Shown here: in pieces, positions 46,828 to 56,327 of the stretch | Layout: each line of letters begins with the position of its first letter | How positions within the stretch are numbered: position 1 is the stretch's first letter | Assembly: GCA_902536455.1 (NCBI GenBank) | Contig: CACAXN010000002.1 | Coordinates: 20,922-84,921, forward strand | Reading direction: 5' to 3' | From: an uncultured Prochlorococcus sp. | Lineage (GTDB): Bacteria > Cyanobacteriota > Cyanobacteriia > PCC-6307 > Cyanobiaceae | Length of the DNA: 64,000 bases | Notes under the pieces: generated by a model | What the model was told of the DNA's origin: nothing | What the model saw: the letters and a program-made list of their open reading frames with translations, nothing else | Database searches by the model: none | Position numbers and translations under genes: made by a program

Positions 46828-48288
46828 ATGACCACTGCTTTGCAAACGCCTCAAAGGCGCTCTAGGTCCAAATTACAAGATGCAAGTCTTGTTAATGGAC
46901 CTATGCTCCTTTTGAGGAGTATTCGAGGATTTAGTTCAAACCGCTCTATGTTGTGGCTTGCAACTGTTCCCCTAGCTTTGTTTGGTTTAGGTATTTTTAA
47001 TCTTTCAGCTCATGCAGCTGATTTACCTGAGTTGAATGCAGCTTTTCTTGCTAACAATTTATGGCTTTTGATCGCTACTATTTTAGTGATCTTCATGAAC
47101 GCCGGTTTCGCTATGGTTGAGGCAGGTATGTGTCGTTCTAAGAACGCAGTAAACATCCTTGCTAAAAACCTCTTTGTATTTGCTCTAGCTGTAACTTCTT
47201 ATTGGTTTATCGGCTATTCATTAATGTACGGAGGAAGTGTTGCCGACGGATGGCTCTATTTTGGAGGCTTATTCTTTGATCCAACAGTTACCGCTGATAT
47301 GGTTACTGATGCTGGATTAGTCCCTACTGTTGATTTCTTGTTCCAGTCTGCATTCGCAGGAACTGCAGCAACTATCGTTTCCGGTCTTGTTGCTGAAAGA
47401 GTTAAATTTGGAGAATTTGTTGTTTTTGCTGTTGTACTAACTGCATTTATATATCCAATTGCTGGAAGCTGGAAATGGAATGGAGGTTGGCTTGATTCTT
47501 TAGGTTTTGTTGACTTTGCTGGTTCTTCAATTGTTCACTCAGTTGGAGCATGGGCAGGTCTTGTAGGAGCTATGCTTCTTGGACCAAGAATTGGCAAATA
47601 CTCTGATGGGAAACCACAAGCTATGCCAGGACACAATATGGCTATAGCTACTCTAGGTGCATTAGTCCTATGGATAGGTTGGTATGGATTTAACCCCGGT
47701 TCTCAACTTGCTATGGATCAATGGGTTCCATATGTTGCTGTAACAACTACTTTGGCAGCAGCTGCTGGAGCTATTGGTGCAACTATTGTTTCAACATTAA
47801 CTTCTGGTAAGCCTGATCTTACAATGATAATTAACGGAATCCTTGCTGGTTTGGTTAGTATCACCGCTGGTTGTGGTGATATGACTCTTGCTGGAGCCTG
47901 GTTCGCAGGACTAGTCGGGGGAGTTATAGTTGTATTTTCTGTTGCAGCACTTGATGCCGCTGAGATCGATGATCCTGTAGGTGCATTCTCTGTTCACGGA
48001 GTTTGTGGTGTATGGGGTACTGTAGTTATTGGTCTTTGGGGTACAGCTGTACAAGGTGATGGAGCAGGTATGGGATTGTTCAATGGTGGAGGTATTACCC
48101 TCCTTCTAGTTCAAGCTCTTGGTGCCGCAGCTTATGCTATTTGGACACTAGTTACTTGCTGGATTGCCTGGTCTGTAATTGGAGGGTTATTCGGTGGAAT
48201 CCGAGTATCTGAAGAGGAAGAGACTCAAGGCTTAGATATAGGAGAGCATGGAATGGAAGCATATCCAGACTTTGCATCTGCTAAATAA
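46828..48288 (+). CDS. amt1: ammonium transporter Amt1
   Basis: Amt1 imports ammonium as a trimer in the cytoplasmic membrane, the main nitrogen source of HL Prochlorococcus. The 486-residue protein has an N-terminal signal-like helix ending in LSAHAADLPEL and then eleven membrane helices. The signature AMVEAGMCRSKNAVNILAKN is present. The pore histidines are in SSIVHSVGAWAGL (about residue 236) and VHGVCGVWG (about 390). It is transcribed alone, with an NtcA box upstream and a strong terminator downstream. Codon use is more C/G-rich than average, suggesting high expression. Confidence 0.97.
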   Translation: MTTALQTPQRRSRSKLQDASLVNGPMLLLRSIRGFSSNRSMLWLATVPLALFGLGIFNLSAHAADLPELNAAFLANNLWLLIATILVIFMNAGFAMVEAGMCRSKNAVNILAKNLFVFALAVTSYWFIGYSLMYGGSVADGWLYFGGLFFDPTVTADMVTDAGLVPTVDFLFQSAFAGTAATIVSGLVAERVKFGEFVVFAVVLTAFIYPIAGSWKWNGGWLDSLGFVDFAGSSIVHSVGAWAGLVGAMLLGPRIGKYSDGKPQAMPGHNMAIATLGALVLWIGWYGFNPGSQLAMDQWVPYVAVTTTLAAAAGAIGATIVSTLTSGKPDLTMIINGILAGLVSITAGCGDMTLAGAWFAGLVGGVIVVFSVAALDAAEIDDPVGAFSVHGVCGVWGTVVIGLWGTAVQGDGAGMGLFNGGGITLLLVQALGAAAYAIWTLVTCWIAWSVIGGLFGGIRVSEEEETQGLDIGEHGMEAYPDFASAK

Positions 48289-48309
48289 TCTAACAAAAAA
48301 TTGATTTAA

Positions 48310-48341
48310 GAAACCTGACTTATGTCAGGTTTCTTTTTTTT
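48310..48341 (+). terminator. amt1 rho-independent terminator
   Basis: GAAACCTGAC, loop TTAT, GTCAGGTTTC (10-bp perfect stem, 48310-48333), followed by eight T. It lies 21 bases after the amt1 stop. Confidence 0.95.
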
Positions 48342-48376
48342 ACGAAAAATTATTTAAAACGTTGTAATATAAAAAG

Positions 48377-49573
48377 ATGGATACTCAAGCTTTTAGAAGA
48401 TCCCTTCATCATTCTGATAGATACAACAGAAGGGGTTTCGATTCTCCAACAAAAAGAGCTCAAGCGTTAGAAGAAGCTTATCAAAGTGATTTGATAAGTT
48501 CTATTAGGGATAATGGTTTTACTTATACTAAAGGCAGACTAAATATTAAGTTGGCCCAAGCTTTCGGTTTCTGTTGGGGAGTTGAGAGAGCTGTAGCAAT
48601 GGCTTATGAAACTAGAAGACATTACCCAAATGAGAATATTTGGATAACAAACGAAATAATTCATAATCCCTCGGTTAATGATCATTTAAGAAAAATGAAT
48701 GTAAAATTCATTTCAGCTAAAAATGGAATTAAAGATTTTTCTTCAGTTTCTAATGGGGATGTAGTTATACTTCCTGCTTTCGGAGCTACTGTTCAAGAAA
48801 TGAAACTCTTGCATGAGAAAGGTTGTCATATAATTGATACAACTTGTCCATGGGTTTCTAAGGTTTGGCATACAGTTGAAAAACATAAAAAACATGTTTT
48901 CACATCTATTATTCACGGAAAATTCAAGCATGAAGAGACTCTTGCTACAAGTTCATTCGCAGGTAAATATTTGGTTGTACTTGATCTAGAAGAAGCAAAC
49001 TACGTATCTGAATATATTCTAGGGAGAGGGAATAGAAATGAGTTTATGAACAAATTTGCTAAAGCTTTTTCTAATGGATTTGATCCAGATAAAGACTTAG
49101 AGAGAGTAGGTGTTGCAAATCAGACAACTATGCTTAAGAGCGAGACTGAGGAAATTGGAAAGGTTTTTGAAAGGACGATGTTAAAAAAATTTGGACCAGA
49201 AAACTTAAATAGTCACTTTTTAGCTTTTAATACTATTTGTGATGCAACTGAAGAAAGACAAGATGCTATGTTTTCTTTGGTTGATGAAGATCTCGATATT
49301 CTTGTAGTTATTGGAGGCTTCAATTCTTCTAATACTACGCACTTACAAGAAATAGCAATTACTAAAAATATTTCTTCTTTTCATATTGACACTCCAGAGA
49401 GGATATCAGTTAAAGAAAACTCAATATTTCATAAACCACTTGGATCAGAATTAGAACTTAAAAATAATTTTCTACCTGGTGGAAAAATTAATGTTGGAAT
49501 TACCTCAGGTGCATCCACTCCTGATAAGGTTGTTGCAGATGTTATTGAAAAGTTAATTGATATTGCTTCCTGA
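48377..49573 (+). CDS. ispH: 4-hydroxy-3-methylbut-2-enyl diphosphate reductase
   Basis: IspH makes IPP and DMAPP in the last step of the MEP pathway that supplies carotenoids, phytyl chains and quinones. The 398-residue protein has the three cluster cysteines: [14 protein letters not shown] (C66), [12 protein letters not shown] (C157) and [12 protein letters not shown] (C288). An N-terminal extension of about 50 residues compared with E. coli is typical of the cyanobacterial and plant type. It lies downstream of the amt1 terminator. Confidence 0.96.
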   Translation: MDTQAFRRSLHHSDRYNRRGFDSPTKRAQALEEAYQSDLISSIRDNGFTYTKGRLNIKLAQAFGFCWGVERAVAMAYETRRHYPNENIWITNEIIHNPSVNDHLRKMNVKFISAKNGIKDFSSVSNGDVVILPAFGATVQEMKLLHEKGCHIIDTTCPWVSKVWHTVEKHKKHVFTSIIHGKFKHEETLATSSFAGKYLVVLDLEEANYVSEYILGRGNRNEFMNKFAKAFSNGFDPDKDLERVGVANQTTMLKSETEEIGKVFERTMLKKFGPENLNSHFLAFNTICDATEERQDAMFSLVDEDLDILVVIGGFNSSNTTHLQEIAITKNISSFHIDTPERISVKENSIFHKPLGSELELKNNFLPGGKINVGITSGASTPDKVVADVIEKLIDIAS

Positions 49574-49676
49574 ATTTGTTATTCATTTATCAATTTGCTT
49601 AGTTTTTTTAATTTATTAGTCAGATATTTCCAAAAGATCTACTTTATTAACTAGAATAATGAAAAATTATTGAAGT

Positions 49677-50237
49677 ATGGAAGACAAAGCACAATCTAAT
49701 CAAGTTCAAACTGCAAGTATGAATAGAACTAAAGCCCCCCAAAAAGTTGAAGTTGTAGTTGCTAATGCATCTTCAGGTTCAGAGATTAATATCCTTGGAG
49801 AACTATCCATATTTGTTTTAAGAATTGGTTTTTGTGCTTTGATGATTCATCATGGCTTAGAGAAACTACAGGATCCGCAGGGTTTTGCTGAGTTTGTAGT
49901 AGGTAAATACTTCCCTTTCTTGCCGGGTGATCCTGTTATTTGGACTTTTGGAGCAGCTATTACTCAATTAGTTTGTCCATTAGGACTTGCTACAGGTGTT
50001 TTTGCAAGACTTTCTTCTCTTGGACTATTTTCTACAATGGCATTTGCTGTTTATTTCCATCTACTTGATACTGGACTAGAAGGTTTTCCTCTGGCGGTAG
50101 TTGAAGGCCATAATTATGCTTTCGAATTGTCTTTTATATATGGGGCTATTTCTCTTTATTTTCTATGCGCAGGTCCAGGTAGGCTCTCTTTATTTAGAAA
50201 AACTAACAAGATTACATATTACCCAAAGTCAACGTAA
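49677..50237 (+). CDS. DoxX family membrane protein
   Basis: The 186-residue protein has an N-terminal disordered stretch of about 35 residues, then four membrane helices. GFCALMIHHGLEKLQDPQGF and QLVCPLGLATGVFARLSS are typical of DoxX. DoxX proteins are small membrane proteins linked in some bacteria to redox homeostasis, but no reaction is known here. Its stop is just before the convergent purH, whose last codons contain a possible terminator. Confidence 0.82.
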   Translation: MEDKAQSNQVQTASMNRTKAPQKVEVVVANASSGSEINILGELSIFVLRIGFCALMIHHGLEKLQDPQGFAEFVVGKYFPFLPGDPVIWTFGAAITQLVCPLGLATGVFARLSSLGLFSTMAFAVYFHLLDTGLEGFPLAVVEGHNYAFELSFIYGAISLYFLCAGPGRLSLFRKTNKITYYPKST

Positions 50238-50238
50238 T

Positions 50239-51792
50239 TTAATGCAAAAAATGCCTTTTTTGCGTAAATATCATCGATATTCCCTTCGAATTACACATAT
50301 CAATACTTTCTTGGTCTCTTAGACTGCCTCCAGGTTGGATAATAGCTTTTATACCGTATTCATTTGCAAGCTCTACAGTATCTGCAAATGGGAAAAACCC
50401 ATCGCTGGCTAAGACAGCATCACAACATAATTTTCCACCTGATTTTAATGCTATTTTTGCTGCCCCAACTCTATTCATTTGTCCAGCTCCAATGCCAATA
50501 GTTTTTTGGTCTTTTGCAATAACAATTGCATTAGATTTAACGTGTTTACATATTTTCCATGCAAAATTGAGATCCAAGTTAATTTGATTACTCGGATTTT
50601 TATTTGTTACTGAAATCCAATTTTCAGTTTTTTCTTCACTATCATTAGTATCTTGAACAAGTAGTCCTCCCATTATTGATTTAGTAGAGGTTTGATTCTT
50701 TTTTGGCAGTTGATCCTTTGATAACTTTAAAATTCTTAAATTCTTTTTAACTTTTAAAATTTCTAGAGCTTCTGCATCAAAAGATGGAGCGACGATACAC
50801 TCTAAGAAAATATCTTTGAGGCTAATTGCAGTTTCCGTGTCCACATTTGAATTAAAAGCAACTATACCTCCAAATGCACTTACAGAGTCGCATTCCAAAG
50901 CATTCAAAAATGCTTGAGATGCTGAATTACTTATTGAGGCACCACAAGGATTATTGTGTTTTAAAATTACAGACGCAAATTTGTCTGTTGTAAATTCATC
51001 TTTTTCTGCATAGCCAAATTCTAAAACTGTTGAAAGTGCCGACTCAAGATCCAATAGATTGTTATAGCTTAATTCTTTACCCTGTAATTGCTTTGCTGAA
51101 TTCCATCCAATGTTACTTAAACCATACCAAAAAGCTTTTTGATGAGGATTTTCTCCATATCTTAAAGTTTTGATTAGTGGATAAGACTCAATATACTTAG
51201 AAGATTGTAAGCCTCTTTCTTTACTTATCCAACTAGATATTGCGGTGTCATAATCAGCTGTATGTTGAAAAGCTTCAAGGGCTAATTTTGCTTTATATGA
51301 TTCCTCTAATTCCCCTTTTTTACTTTCTTCAATAAATTCTTGATATTGGTTAGGATCGACTAAAACGGCAACTTCTTTATGATTTTTAGCTGCAGAACGA
51401 ATCATTGATGGCCCTCCTATATCTATATTTTCAATAGCATCTTCCCATGTTGATCCCTGCGCTACTGTTTTCTTAAAAGGATATAAATTGACAACTACCA
51501 AGTCAATAAGTTCAAGATCGTTAGCATCTACATCTCTTTTATGTTCTTCATCAGTTCTTTTTGCTAATATGCCTCCGTGTATTTTTGGATGTAGAGTTTT
51601 TACTCTTCCTCCAAGGATTTCTGGGGAATTAGTAAAGTCTGAAACTTTAATAACTGGAATTTTTGCCTCAATGAGATGATTGGCTGTGCCGCCACTTGAT
51701 AGAATTTTATAATTAAATTGTTCTACTAATTCCTTACAAAATTGAATTATATTTTTTTTATCAGAGACACTTACTAAAGCTAATGGTGACAT
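50239..51792 (-). CDS. purH: bifunctional AICAR transformylase/IMP cyclohydrolase
   Basis: PurH performs the last two steps of IMP synthesis. The 517-residue protein has an N-terminal MGS-like cyclohydrolase domain (LVSVSDKKNIIQFCKELVE, GGRVKTLHPKIHGGILA) and a C-terminal transformylase domain. The latter has the lysine-histidine motif in VILKHNNPCGASIS. It is complete. The last codons (KRHFLH) contain a hairpin that may terminate the convergent DoxX gene. Confidence 0.97.
   Translation of the reverse strand: MSPLALVSVSDKKNIIQFCKELVEQFNYKILSSGGTANHLIEAKIPVIKVSDFTNSPEILGGRVKTLHPKIHGGILAKRTDEEHKRDVDANDLELIDLVVVNLYPFKKTVAQGSTWEDAIENIDIGGPSMIRSAAKNHKEVAVLVDPNQYQEFIEESKKGELEESYKAKLALEAFQHTADYDTAISSWISKERGLQSSKYIESYPLIKTLRYGENPHQKAFWYGLSNIGWNSAKQLQGKELSYNNLLDLESALSTVLEFGYAEKDEFTTDKFASVILKHNNPCGASISNSASQAFLNALECDSVSAFGGIVAFNSNVDTETAISLKDIFLECIVAPSFDAEALEILKVKKNLRILKLSKDQLPKKNQTSTKSIMGGLLVQDTNDSEEKTENWISVTNKNPSNQINLDLNFAWKICKHVKSNAIVIAKDQKTIGIGAGQMNRVGAAKIALKSGGKLCCDAVLASDGFFPFADTVELANEYGIKAIIQPGGSLRDQESIDMCNSKGISMIFTQKRHFLH
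50244..50263 (+). terminator. possible terminator of the DoxX gene inside the purH 3' end
   Basis: GCAAAAAA, loop TGCC, TTTTTTGC forms an 8-bp stem 6 bases after the DoxX stop. It lies within the last codons of purH. The A/T-rich stem and missing extra T tail leave the call uncertain. Confidence 0.4.
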
Positions 51793-51825
51793 TATGGAAA
51801 AGTTTACTTACTTAAGAATATAAAC

Positions 51826-52443
51826 ATGAAATATGATATCAATCATGAATTTGTCTCGATTAGCTCTCAAACCGCAACGCATCGAATTATTTTGATACAT
51901 GGTTGGGGAGCTGATTCAGATGACCTTTTAATGTTTGGAAAGGAGTTGACAGAAAAAATAAATCTTGATTGTGAGGTAATTTCTTTGCGGGCTACTGGGT
52001 TACATCCAAGTGGTCAGGGAAGACAGTGGTATGGATTATATCCTCATGATTGGAATGGAGCTCAGGTTGAAGTAAATAAACTTATAGTTACATTTAAAAA
52101 ATTTGATACTGATCAAATTCCATTGAGTAAAACAATTTTGTTTGGGTTCTCGCAGGGGGCGGCGATGGCAATTGATGCGGGATGCAACTTAAATTTTGGA
52201 TTAATTGTTGCTTGTAGTGGTTTTCCTCACCCAAATTGGGTCCCTGGAGAGGAATGCCCGCCATTGATTATTAGTCATGGTTTATTCGATGGCGTCGTTC
52301 CTATAGATGCTTCCAGGATTATTTATGAAAAGGTAAAAAATAAGTCTTCTAAATTTTGTGAATTATTAGAATTCGAAGGATCCCATCAAATAGATTCGAA
52401 CTTAATAGATTTTATAAGTTTGAATATGAGTAATATTTTTTAA
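51826..52443 (+). CDS. alpha/beta-hydrolase, carboxylesterase/phospholipase type
   Basis: The 205-residue protein has the nucleophile elbow FGFSQGAAMAID (G-x-S-x-G). A short oxyanion region is in IILIHGWGADSDDLL, the likely aspartate in LFDGVVPIDAS, and the histidine near FEGSHQID. This fits the abhydrolase_2 family of carboxylesterases. The substrate is unknown. Its start is 33 bases from purH, divergent, and its stop interlocks with the convergent DUF3155 gene (shared TTAA). Confidence 0.85.
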   Translation: MKYDINHEFVSISSQTATHRIILIHGWGADSDDLLMFGKELTEKINLDCEVISLRATGLHPSGQGRQWYGLYPHDWNGAQVEVNKLIVTFKKFDTDQIPLSKTILFGFSQGAAMAIDAGCNLNFGLIVACSGFPHPNWVPGEECPPLIISHGLFDGVVPIDASRIIYEKVKNKSSKFCELLEFEGSHQIDSNLIDFISLNMSNIF

Positions 52444-52808
52444 ACAAAAGCATATTCGTATTCTTCAATCTCTTCCCAATCATCTGCAGTAAGTTCTAAA
52501 CCTTCAAATATTTTTTCTTCACCAATACCCTCAACTACGACTTTTAGTGATGGAAATAAAAAATGATTTTCTTCAGCGTATTGAGCGCTAAATAACCCTT
52601 TTTCACCCCAAAAAAACCTATCGGTGGTATGTTCATTTCTTCTGACATTAAATACTGAAGGAGCTGAAAGGCCATTTTCAGCTATGAATCTTCTTGCTGC
52701 TGTAACTGGTTTATGTTTGCCAGTTTCGATATGATAGATAGGAACATGTGCCATTACTCTTTGACCAGCCAATCTTCTTCTGCTGATTCTTTTTCTCTTT
52801 TTTGACAT
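52440..52808 (-). CDS. DUF3155 family protein
   Basis: The 122-residue protein begins with a basic RNA- or DNA-binding-like segment, KKRKRISRRRLAGQRVMAHV, and matches cyanobacterial DUF3155 (PIYHIETGKHKPVTAARRFI). The acidic tail (ELTADDWEEIEEYEYAFV) makes it strongly two-poled in charge. Function is unknown. The upstream region contains a possible structured RNA. Confidence 0.75.
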   Translation of the reverse strand: MSKKRKRISRRRLAGQRVMAHVPIYHIETGKHKPVTAARRFIAENGLSAPSVFNVRRNEHTTDRFFWGEKGLFSAQYAEENHFLFPSLKVVVEGIGEEKIFEGLELTADDWEEIEEYEYAFV

Positions 52809-52900
52809 TGATTGGTACTCCTGAAATTATTAATGAGATTAGTCTTATTAATTTTTACTAATCTTATATCTGTGATTTTAAATTCACTTCAAATTACATA

Positions 52901-52983
52901 GAGGACCCATCAACCCCTGATGTAGCTTAAAATATGATAAATGCTCATATTTAAGGCTGGCTAAAGTCAGACCTCTTTATATA
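52901..52983. ncRNA. candidate structured RNA or leader, strand undetermined
   Basis: Three hairpins follow each other within 83 bases: CATCA-ACCCC-TGATG (52908-52922), AAATATGA/TCATATTT around a TAAATGC loop, and CTGGC-TAAA-GTCAG. GAGG at the left end can pair with CCTC at the right end, so the three could form one multibranched structure. It lies in the 246-base gap between DUF3155 and the histidine kinase. The stems are short and some AT-rich; no promoter or T-run terminator is evident. Confidence 0.25.
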
Positions 52984-53054
52984 TCTTAATACTTTTTTCA
53001 TATTTTACAAGCCCTTTTCAAATTTTTCCTAAAATCCTCAAAATTTCATTAATT

Positions 53055-54191
53055 ATGAATCTCTCAAAAAAATTTGAAGAACTAATTGAAAAACAGCTAG
53101 AGAGTTTTGGTTGCTCAATGGGAGTTACTAATTTAGTTATGTATCTTGCTTCAGCTAAGCAGGGAACTAAAGCATCTTTTGAAATGATTGGTCAATGGCC
53201 ACAAATTGATAGGCTTCTGATATCAATAGAAGATGATCCCTCACTAAAAGTTTCATCTCCAAATAGAAGATGGTACCCGCTTCAAGAAAATGATATTTTG
53301 CTTGGTGTGCTTAGGGTAGAAACCGATTTAAAAGGGGGTAATTGGCCAGTATCTCTTGACTCTAGATTAAAAGCACTTTCAATATCTTTAGCTAAATGTG
53401 TGTCTATCGAATTAGAACGTCAAAATAAAAATGAAGAAATTAATTATTTAAAAAATCAGGTTAATGTAATAATCCATCAATTGAGGAATCCATTGGCTGC
53501 CCTTAGGACATATGCAAAATTACTAATAAAAAGACTTGGTTCTGATGATGACTCTATTGCAATAGTCGAACGAATGATAACAGAGCAAAAACAAATTAAT
53601 CAATATATGGATTCTTTTGCGCAATTAAATTCACCTATTCAACTTCCTTTAGAAATTGGAGAGGAAAGATTATTACTACCACCAAATTTAGATAATAAAA
53701 AGATAATAACTGTTCAGAGTTTATTAATGCCAATTTTAGAAAGGGGTAAAGCTAATGCGAAATTAGAGAATAGAGATTGGACTGAACCTTCCATTTGGCC
53801 AAATTGGACTTTATCGCCATTAAAGGCAAAATATGCTGTAATAGCTGAAATTGTGGCAAATTTATTAGAAAATGCGTTTAAATATGCCCAAAAAGATTCT
53901 GAGATTGGACTCACTATTACGAGTAAAGGACTATGCATATTTGATGATGGTAAAAAAATAACCAAAAATGAAAATGAGAAAATTTTTCAAAAAGGTTTTA
54001 GAGGATCTGCAGCCAAAAAGAAGGATGGTACTGGTGTCGGACTTTTTTTAGCGAGGAAATTAGCAAAACAAATTGGAGGAGAATTGAGATTGCTGGAAAA
54101 TTACTCTATTAATAATACTGAGAAATTAAAAAATCTTAAGGAGAAAAATATTTTCTATTTAGAACTTCCTATAAAAGAATTGCATACATAA
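53055..54191 (+). CDS. sensor histidine kinase
   Basis: The 378-residue protein has no membrane segment. The first 130 residues look like a GAF-type sensor domain, followed by HisKA with VNVIIHQLRNPLAALRTYAK (phosphorylated histidine near 141). The ATPase domain has the N box EIVANLLENAFKYAQ, the G1 box LCIFDDGKKI and the G2 box GTGVGLFLARKLAKQIGG. The signal and the cognate response regulator are unknown; no regulator gene is adjacent. It overlaps the convergent cobS by 23 bases. Confidence 0.9.
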   Translation: MNLSKKFEELIEKQLESFGCSMGVTNLVMYLASAKQGTKASFEMIGQWPQIDRLLISIEDDPSLKVSSPNRRWYPLQENDILLGVLRVETDLKGGNWPVSLDSRLKALSISLAKCVSIELERQNKNEEINYLKNQVNVIIHQLRNPLAALRTYAKLLIKRLGSDDDSIAIVERMITEQKQINQYMDSFAQLNSPIQLPLEIGEERLLLPPNLDNKKIITVQSLLMPILERGKANAKLENRDWTEPSIWPNWTLSPLKAKYAVIAEIVANLLENAFKYAQKDSEIGLTITSKGLCIFDDGKKITKNENEKIFQKGFRGSAAKKKDGTGVGLFLARKLAKQIGGELRLLENYSINNTEKLKNLKEKNIFYLELPIKELHT

Positions 54192-54909
54192 ATAACATTG
54201 CAGTTTCGACTAGTACAATACTCGCACCGCAGGCATCTCCATTAAAGCCTCCAATTTTATTCCCTAGTATTTTTGGAATAGAATAACTAAAAAAAATACC
54301 AACCAAAATAAGAATTAAAAACTTAATTAATATTGCTTGGGAAGTAATTGAAACCAACTGGTATGAAATGAAAATTAAAATAAAAATAATGGAGATTAAA
54401 GATTCTTTTTTAAATCCATTCCAAAACTTTTTGTGACTGATAGATTTTTTCTTATAACTCATATATTTAAACTCTTCTATAAAAAATAAATTTGAAAATC
54501 TTCCCCAAAATAGGCATATTGGTAAAACAAAAATTATTAGGTTTTGAATTCTGAGTATGCAAGCAATTTGAATTAAAGTTATAAAAACTAAAGATTGAAC
54601 GCCAAAGGATCCGACTTTACTGTCTTTCATAGCTTTTAAACGTTTCTTTTTGCCCGCAAAAATACCATCGAAAGTATCCATTAAACCATCGAAGTGTAAG
54701 CCACCCGTAATTAAATATCCTGAAGCCAAACAAATTAATGCAGATGAATAGATTGACCAAGAGTTTGTTCTTAAAAAAATAAAAATAAAACTTTGTATTG
54801 TTCCTATAAAAAATCCTAGAGGGGGTGCAAATTGTGCAATATTTTTAAATTCGGGGGTAATAAAAGGTATCTTTGGAAATGTCGTATAAAAAATCCAAGA
54901 TCCTGCCAA
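54169..54909 (-). CDS. cobS: cobalamin-5'-phosphate synthase CobS
   Basis: CobS joins adenosylcobinamide-GDP and the lower-ligand nucleotide, late in (pseudo)cobalamin synthesis. The 246-residue membrane protein has GSWIFYTTFPKIPF at the start and the metal-binding SGYLITGGLHFDGLMDTFDG. The listed start is TTG at 54909 (L-A-G-S-W). The same frame is open for some codons further upstream but has no standard start there. The 3' end overlaps the histidine kinase. Confidence 0.88.
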   Translation of the reverse strand: MAGSWIFYTTFPKIPFITPEFKNIAQFAPPLGFFIGTIQSFIFIFLRTNSWSIYSSALICLASGYLITGGLHFDGLMDTFDGIFAGKKKRLKAMKDSKVGSFGVQSLVFITLIQIACILRIQNLIIFVLPICLFWGRFSNLFFIEEFKYMSYKKKSISHKKFWNGFKKESLISIIFILIFISYQLVSITSQAILIKFLILILVGIFFSYSIPKILGNKIGGFNGDACGASIVLVETAMLFMYAILL

Positions 54910-55009
54910 ATTTTTTATTAAATATTTTTTGATGAGATAAAAATAGATTCAATATTAAATATATAGGTTAAATTAATAAAAAAGGATCAAAAAAATTTTA
55001 TAAATTATT

Positions 55010-56128
55010 GTGTTTGAATTTGAAATTACATCAAGTTGCAGTAATACATCGGCGAGAACTGGTATATTTCATACACCAAATGGTCAGGTAAATACACCAA
55101 AATTTATGCCAGTGGGTACTTTGGCAACGGTTAAGGGAATTTCATCCAAGCAGTTATCCTCTACAGGATCAGAAATGATTCTTTCGAATACCTTTCATTT
55201 GCATTTACAACCAGGAGAAAAATTAGTCAAAGAATTTGGTGGAATACATAAGTTTATGAATTGGCCTAAGCCTATTCTTACTGATTCAGGAGGATATCAA
55301 GTTTTTAGTTTGGCCAAATTAAATAATATTTCTGATAAAGGTGTGGAATTTAAAAATCCAAGAGATGGTAGTCATGTATTTTTATCACCTGAAAAAGTGA
55401 TACAAATTCAAATGGATCTTGGATCGGATGTCGCAATGGCTTTTGATCATTGTCCTCCGCACACGGCTAACGAAAATGATATAGAGGACTCTTTACAAAG
55501 AACTCATTCATGGTTGCAAAAATGTGTTGAGACTCATCAGAAACCCAATCAAGCATTATTCGGAATAGTTCAAGGTGGTAAGTATCCGAAATTAAGAGAA
55601 TATAGTGCTAAATATACAAGTTCTTTTGATCTTCCTGGAATAGCAGTAGGAGGTGTAAGTGTTGGGGAGGCGGTCGAAGAAATACGTAGTGTAATTAATT
55701 ACGTCCCGAAATTCTTACCAATAAGTAAACCAAGGTATTTAATGGGTATTGGCTCTTTAAGAGAAATTTCTTTGGCTGTTGCTAATGGGTTCGATATATT
55801 TGACTGTGTTTTGCCTACAAGACTAGGAAGACATGGGACTGCATTTTTTAATGATGAAAGATTGAATTTGCGAAATGCTCGATTTAAAAATGACTTTTCT
55901 CCGATTGACAAAACTTGTAAATGCGAAACCTGTAAGTCCTATTCTCGTGCATATTTGCATCATCTAATTAGAAATGATGAAATATTGGGCCTCACACTCA
56001 TTAGTTTGCATAATATTGCTCACTTAATAAGATTTACCAATGCGATTTCTACTGCAATTAAAGATAATTGTTTTACAAATGATTTCGCTCCTTGGAAAAC
56101 ATCCTCTATTGCTCACCATACGTGGTAA
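55010..56128 (+). CDS. tgt: tRNA-guanine transglycosylase (Tgt)
   Basis: Tgt replaces guanine-34 with preQ1 in tRNAs for Asp, Asn, His and Tyr on the way to queuosine. The 372-residue protein has [13 protein letters not shown] near residue 93 and the nucleophilic aspartate in [16 protein letters not shown]. The zinc ligands are in [19 protein letters not shown] plus a following histidine. The start is GTG at 55010. psbK follows 33 bases later. Confidence 0.96.
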   Translation: MFEFEITSSCSNTSARTGIFHTPNGQVNTPKFMPVGTLATVKGISSKQLSSTGSEMILSNTFHLHLQPGEKLVKEFGGIHKFMNWPKPILTDSGGYQVFSLAKLNNISDKGVEFKNPRDGSHVFLSPEKVIQIQMDLGSDVAMAFDHCPPHTANENDIEDSLQRTHSWLQKCVETHQKPNQALFGIVQGGKYPKLREYSAKYTSSFDLPGIAVGGVSVGEAVEEIRSVINYVPKFLPISKPRYLMGIGSLREISLAVANGFDIFDCVLPTRLGRHGTAFFNDERLNLRNARFKNDFSPIDKTCKCETCKSYSRAYLHHLIRNDEILGLTLISLHNIAHLIRFTNAISTAIKDNCFTNDFAPWKTSSIAHHTW

Positions 56129-56161
56129 CGTCTTATCATAATAAATTAAATTATTAAAAAG

Positions 56162-56302
56162 GTGCTCATTCTATTTAATACATTCGCTGAATTGCCTGAG
56201 GCTTACAAGGCCTTTGCTCCAACTGTTGATGTTCTTCCACTTATTCCTTTATTTTTCTTTTTGTTGGTATTTGTTTGGCAAGCTGCAGTTGGATTTAAAT
56301 AA
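56162..56302 (+). CDS. psbK: photosystem II protein K
   Basis: This 46-residue ORF is missing from the supplied track. From the GTG at 56162 it reads (M)[19 protein letters not shown], then [26 protein letters not shown]. The [15 protein letters not shown] segment and following helix are diagnostic of PsbK, a one-helix subunit next to CP43. The precursor's short leader is removed near LPEAYK. The position downstream of tgt is on the same strand. Confidence 0.95.
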
Positions 56303-56327
56303 TATTATTTCGTTTAGAAAGTCATTA

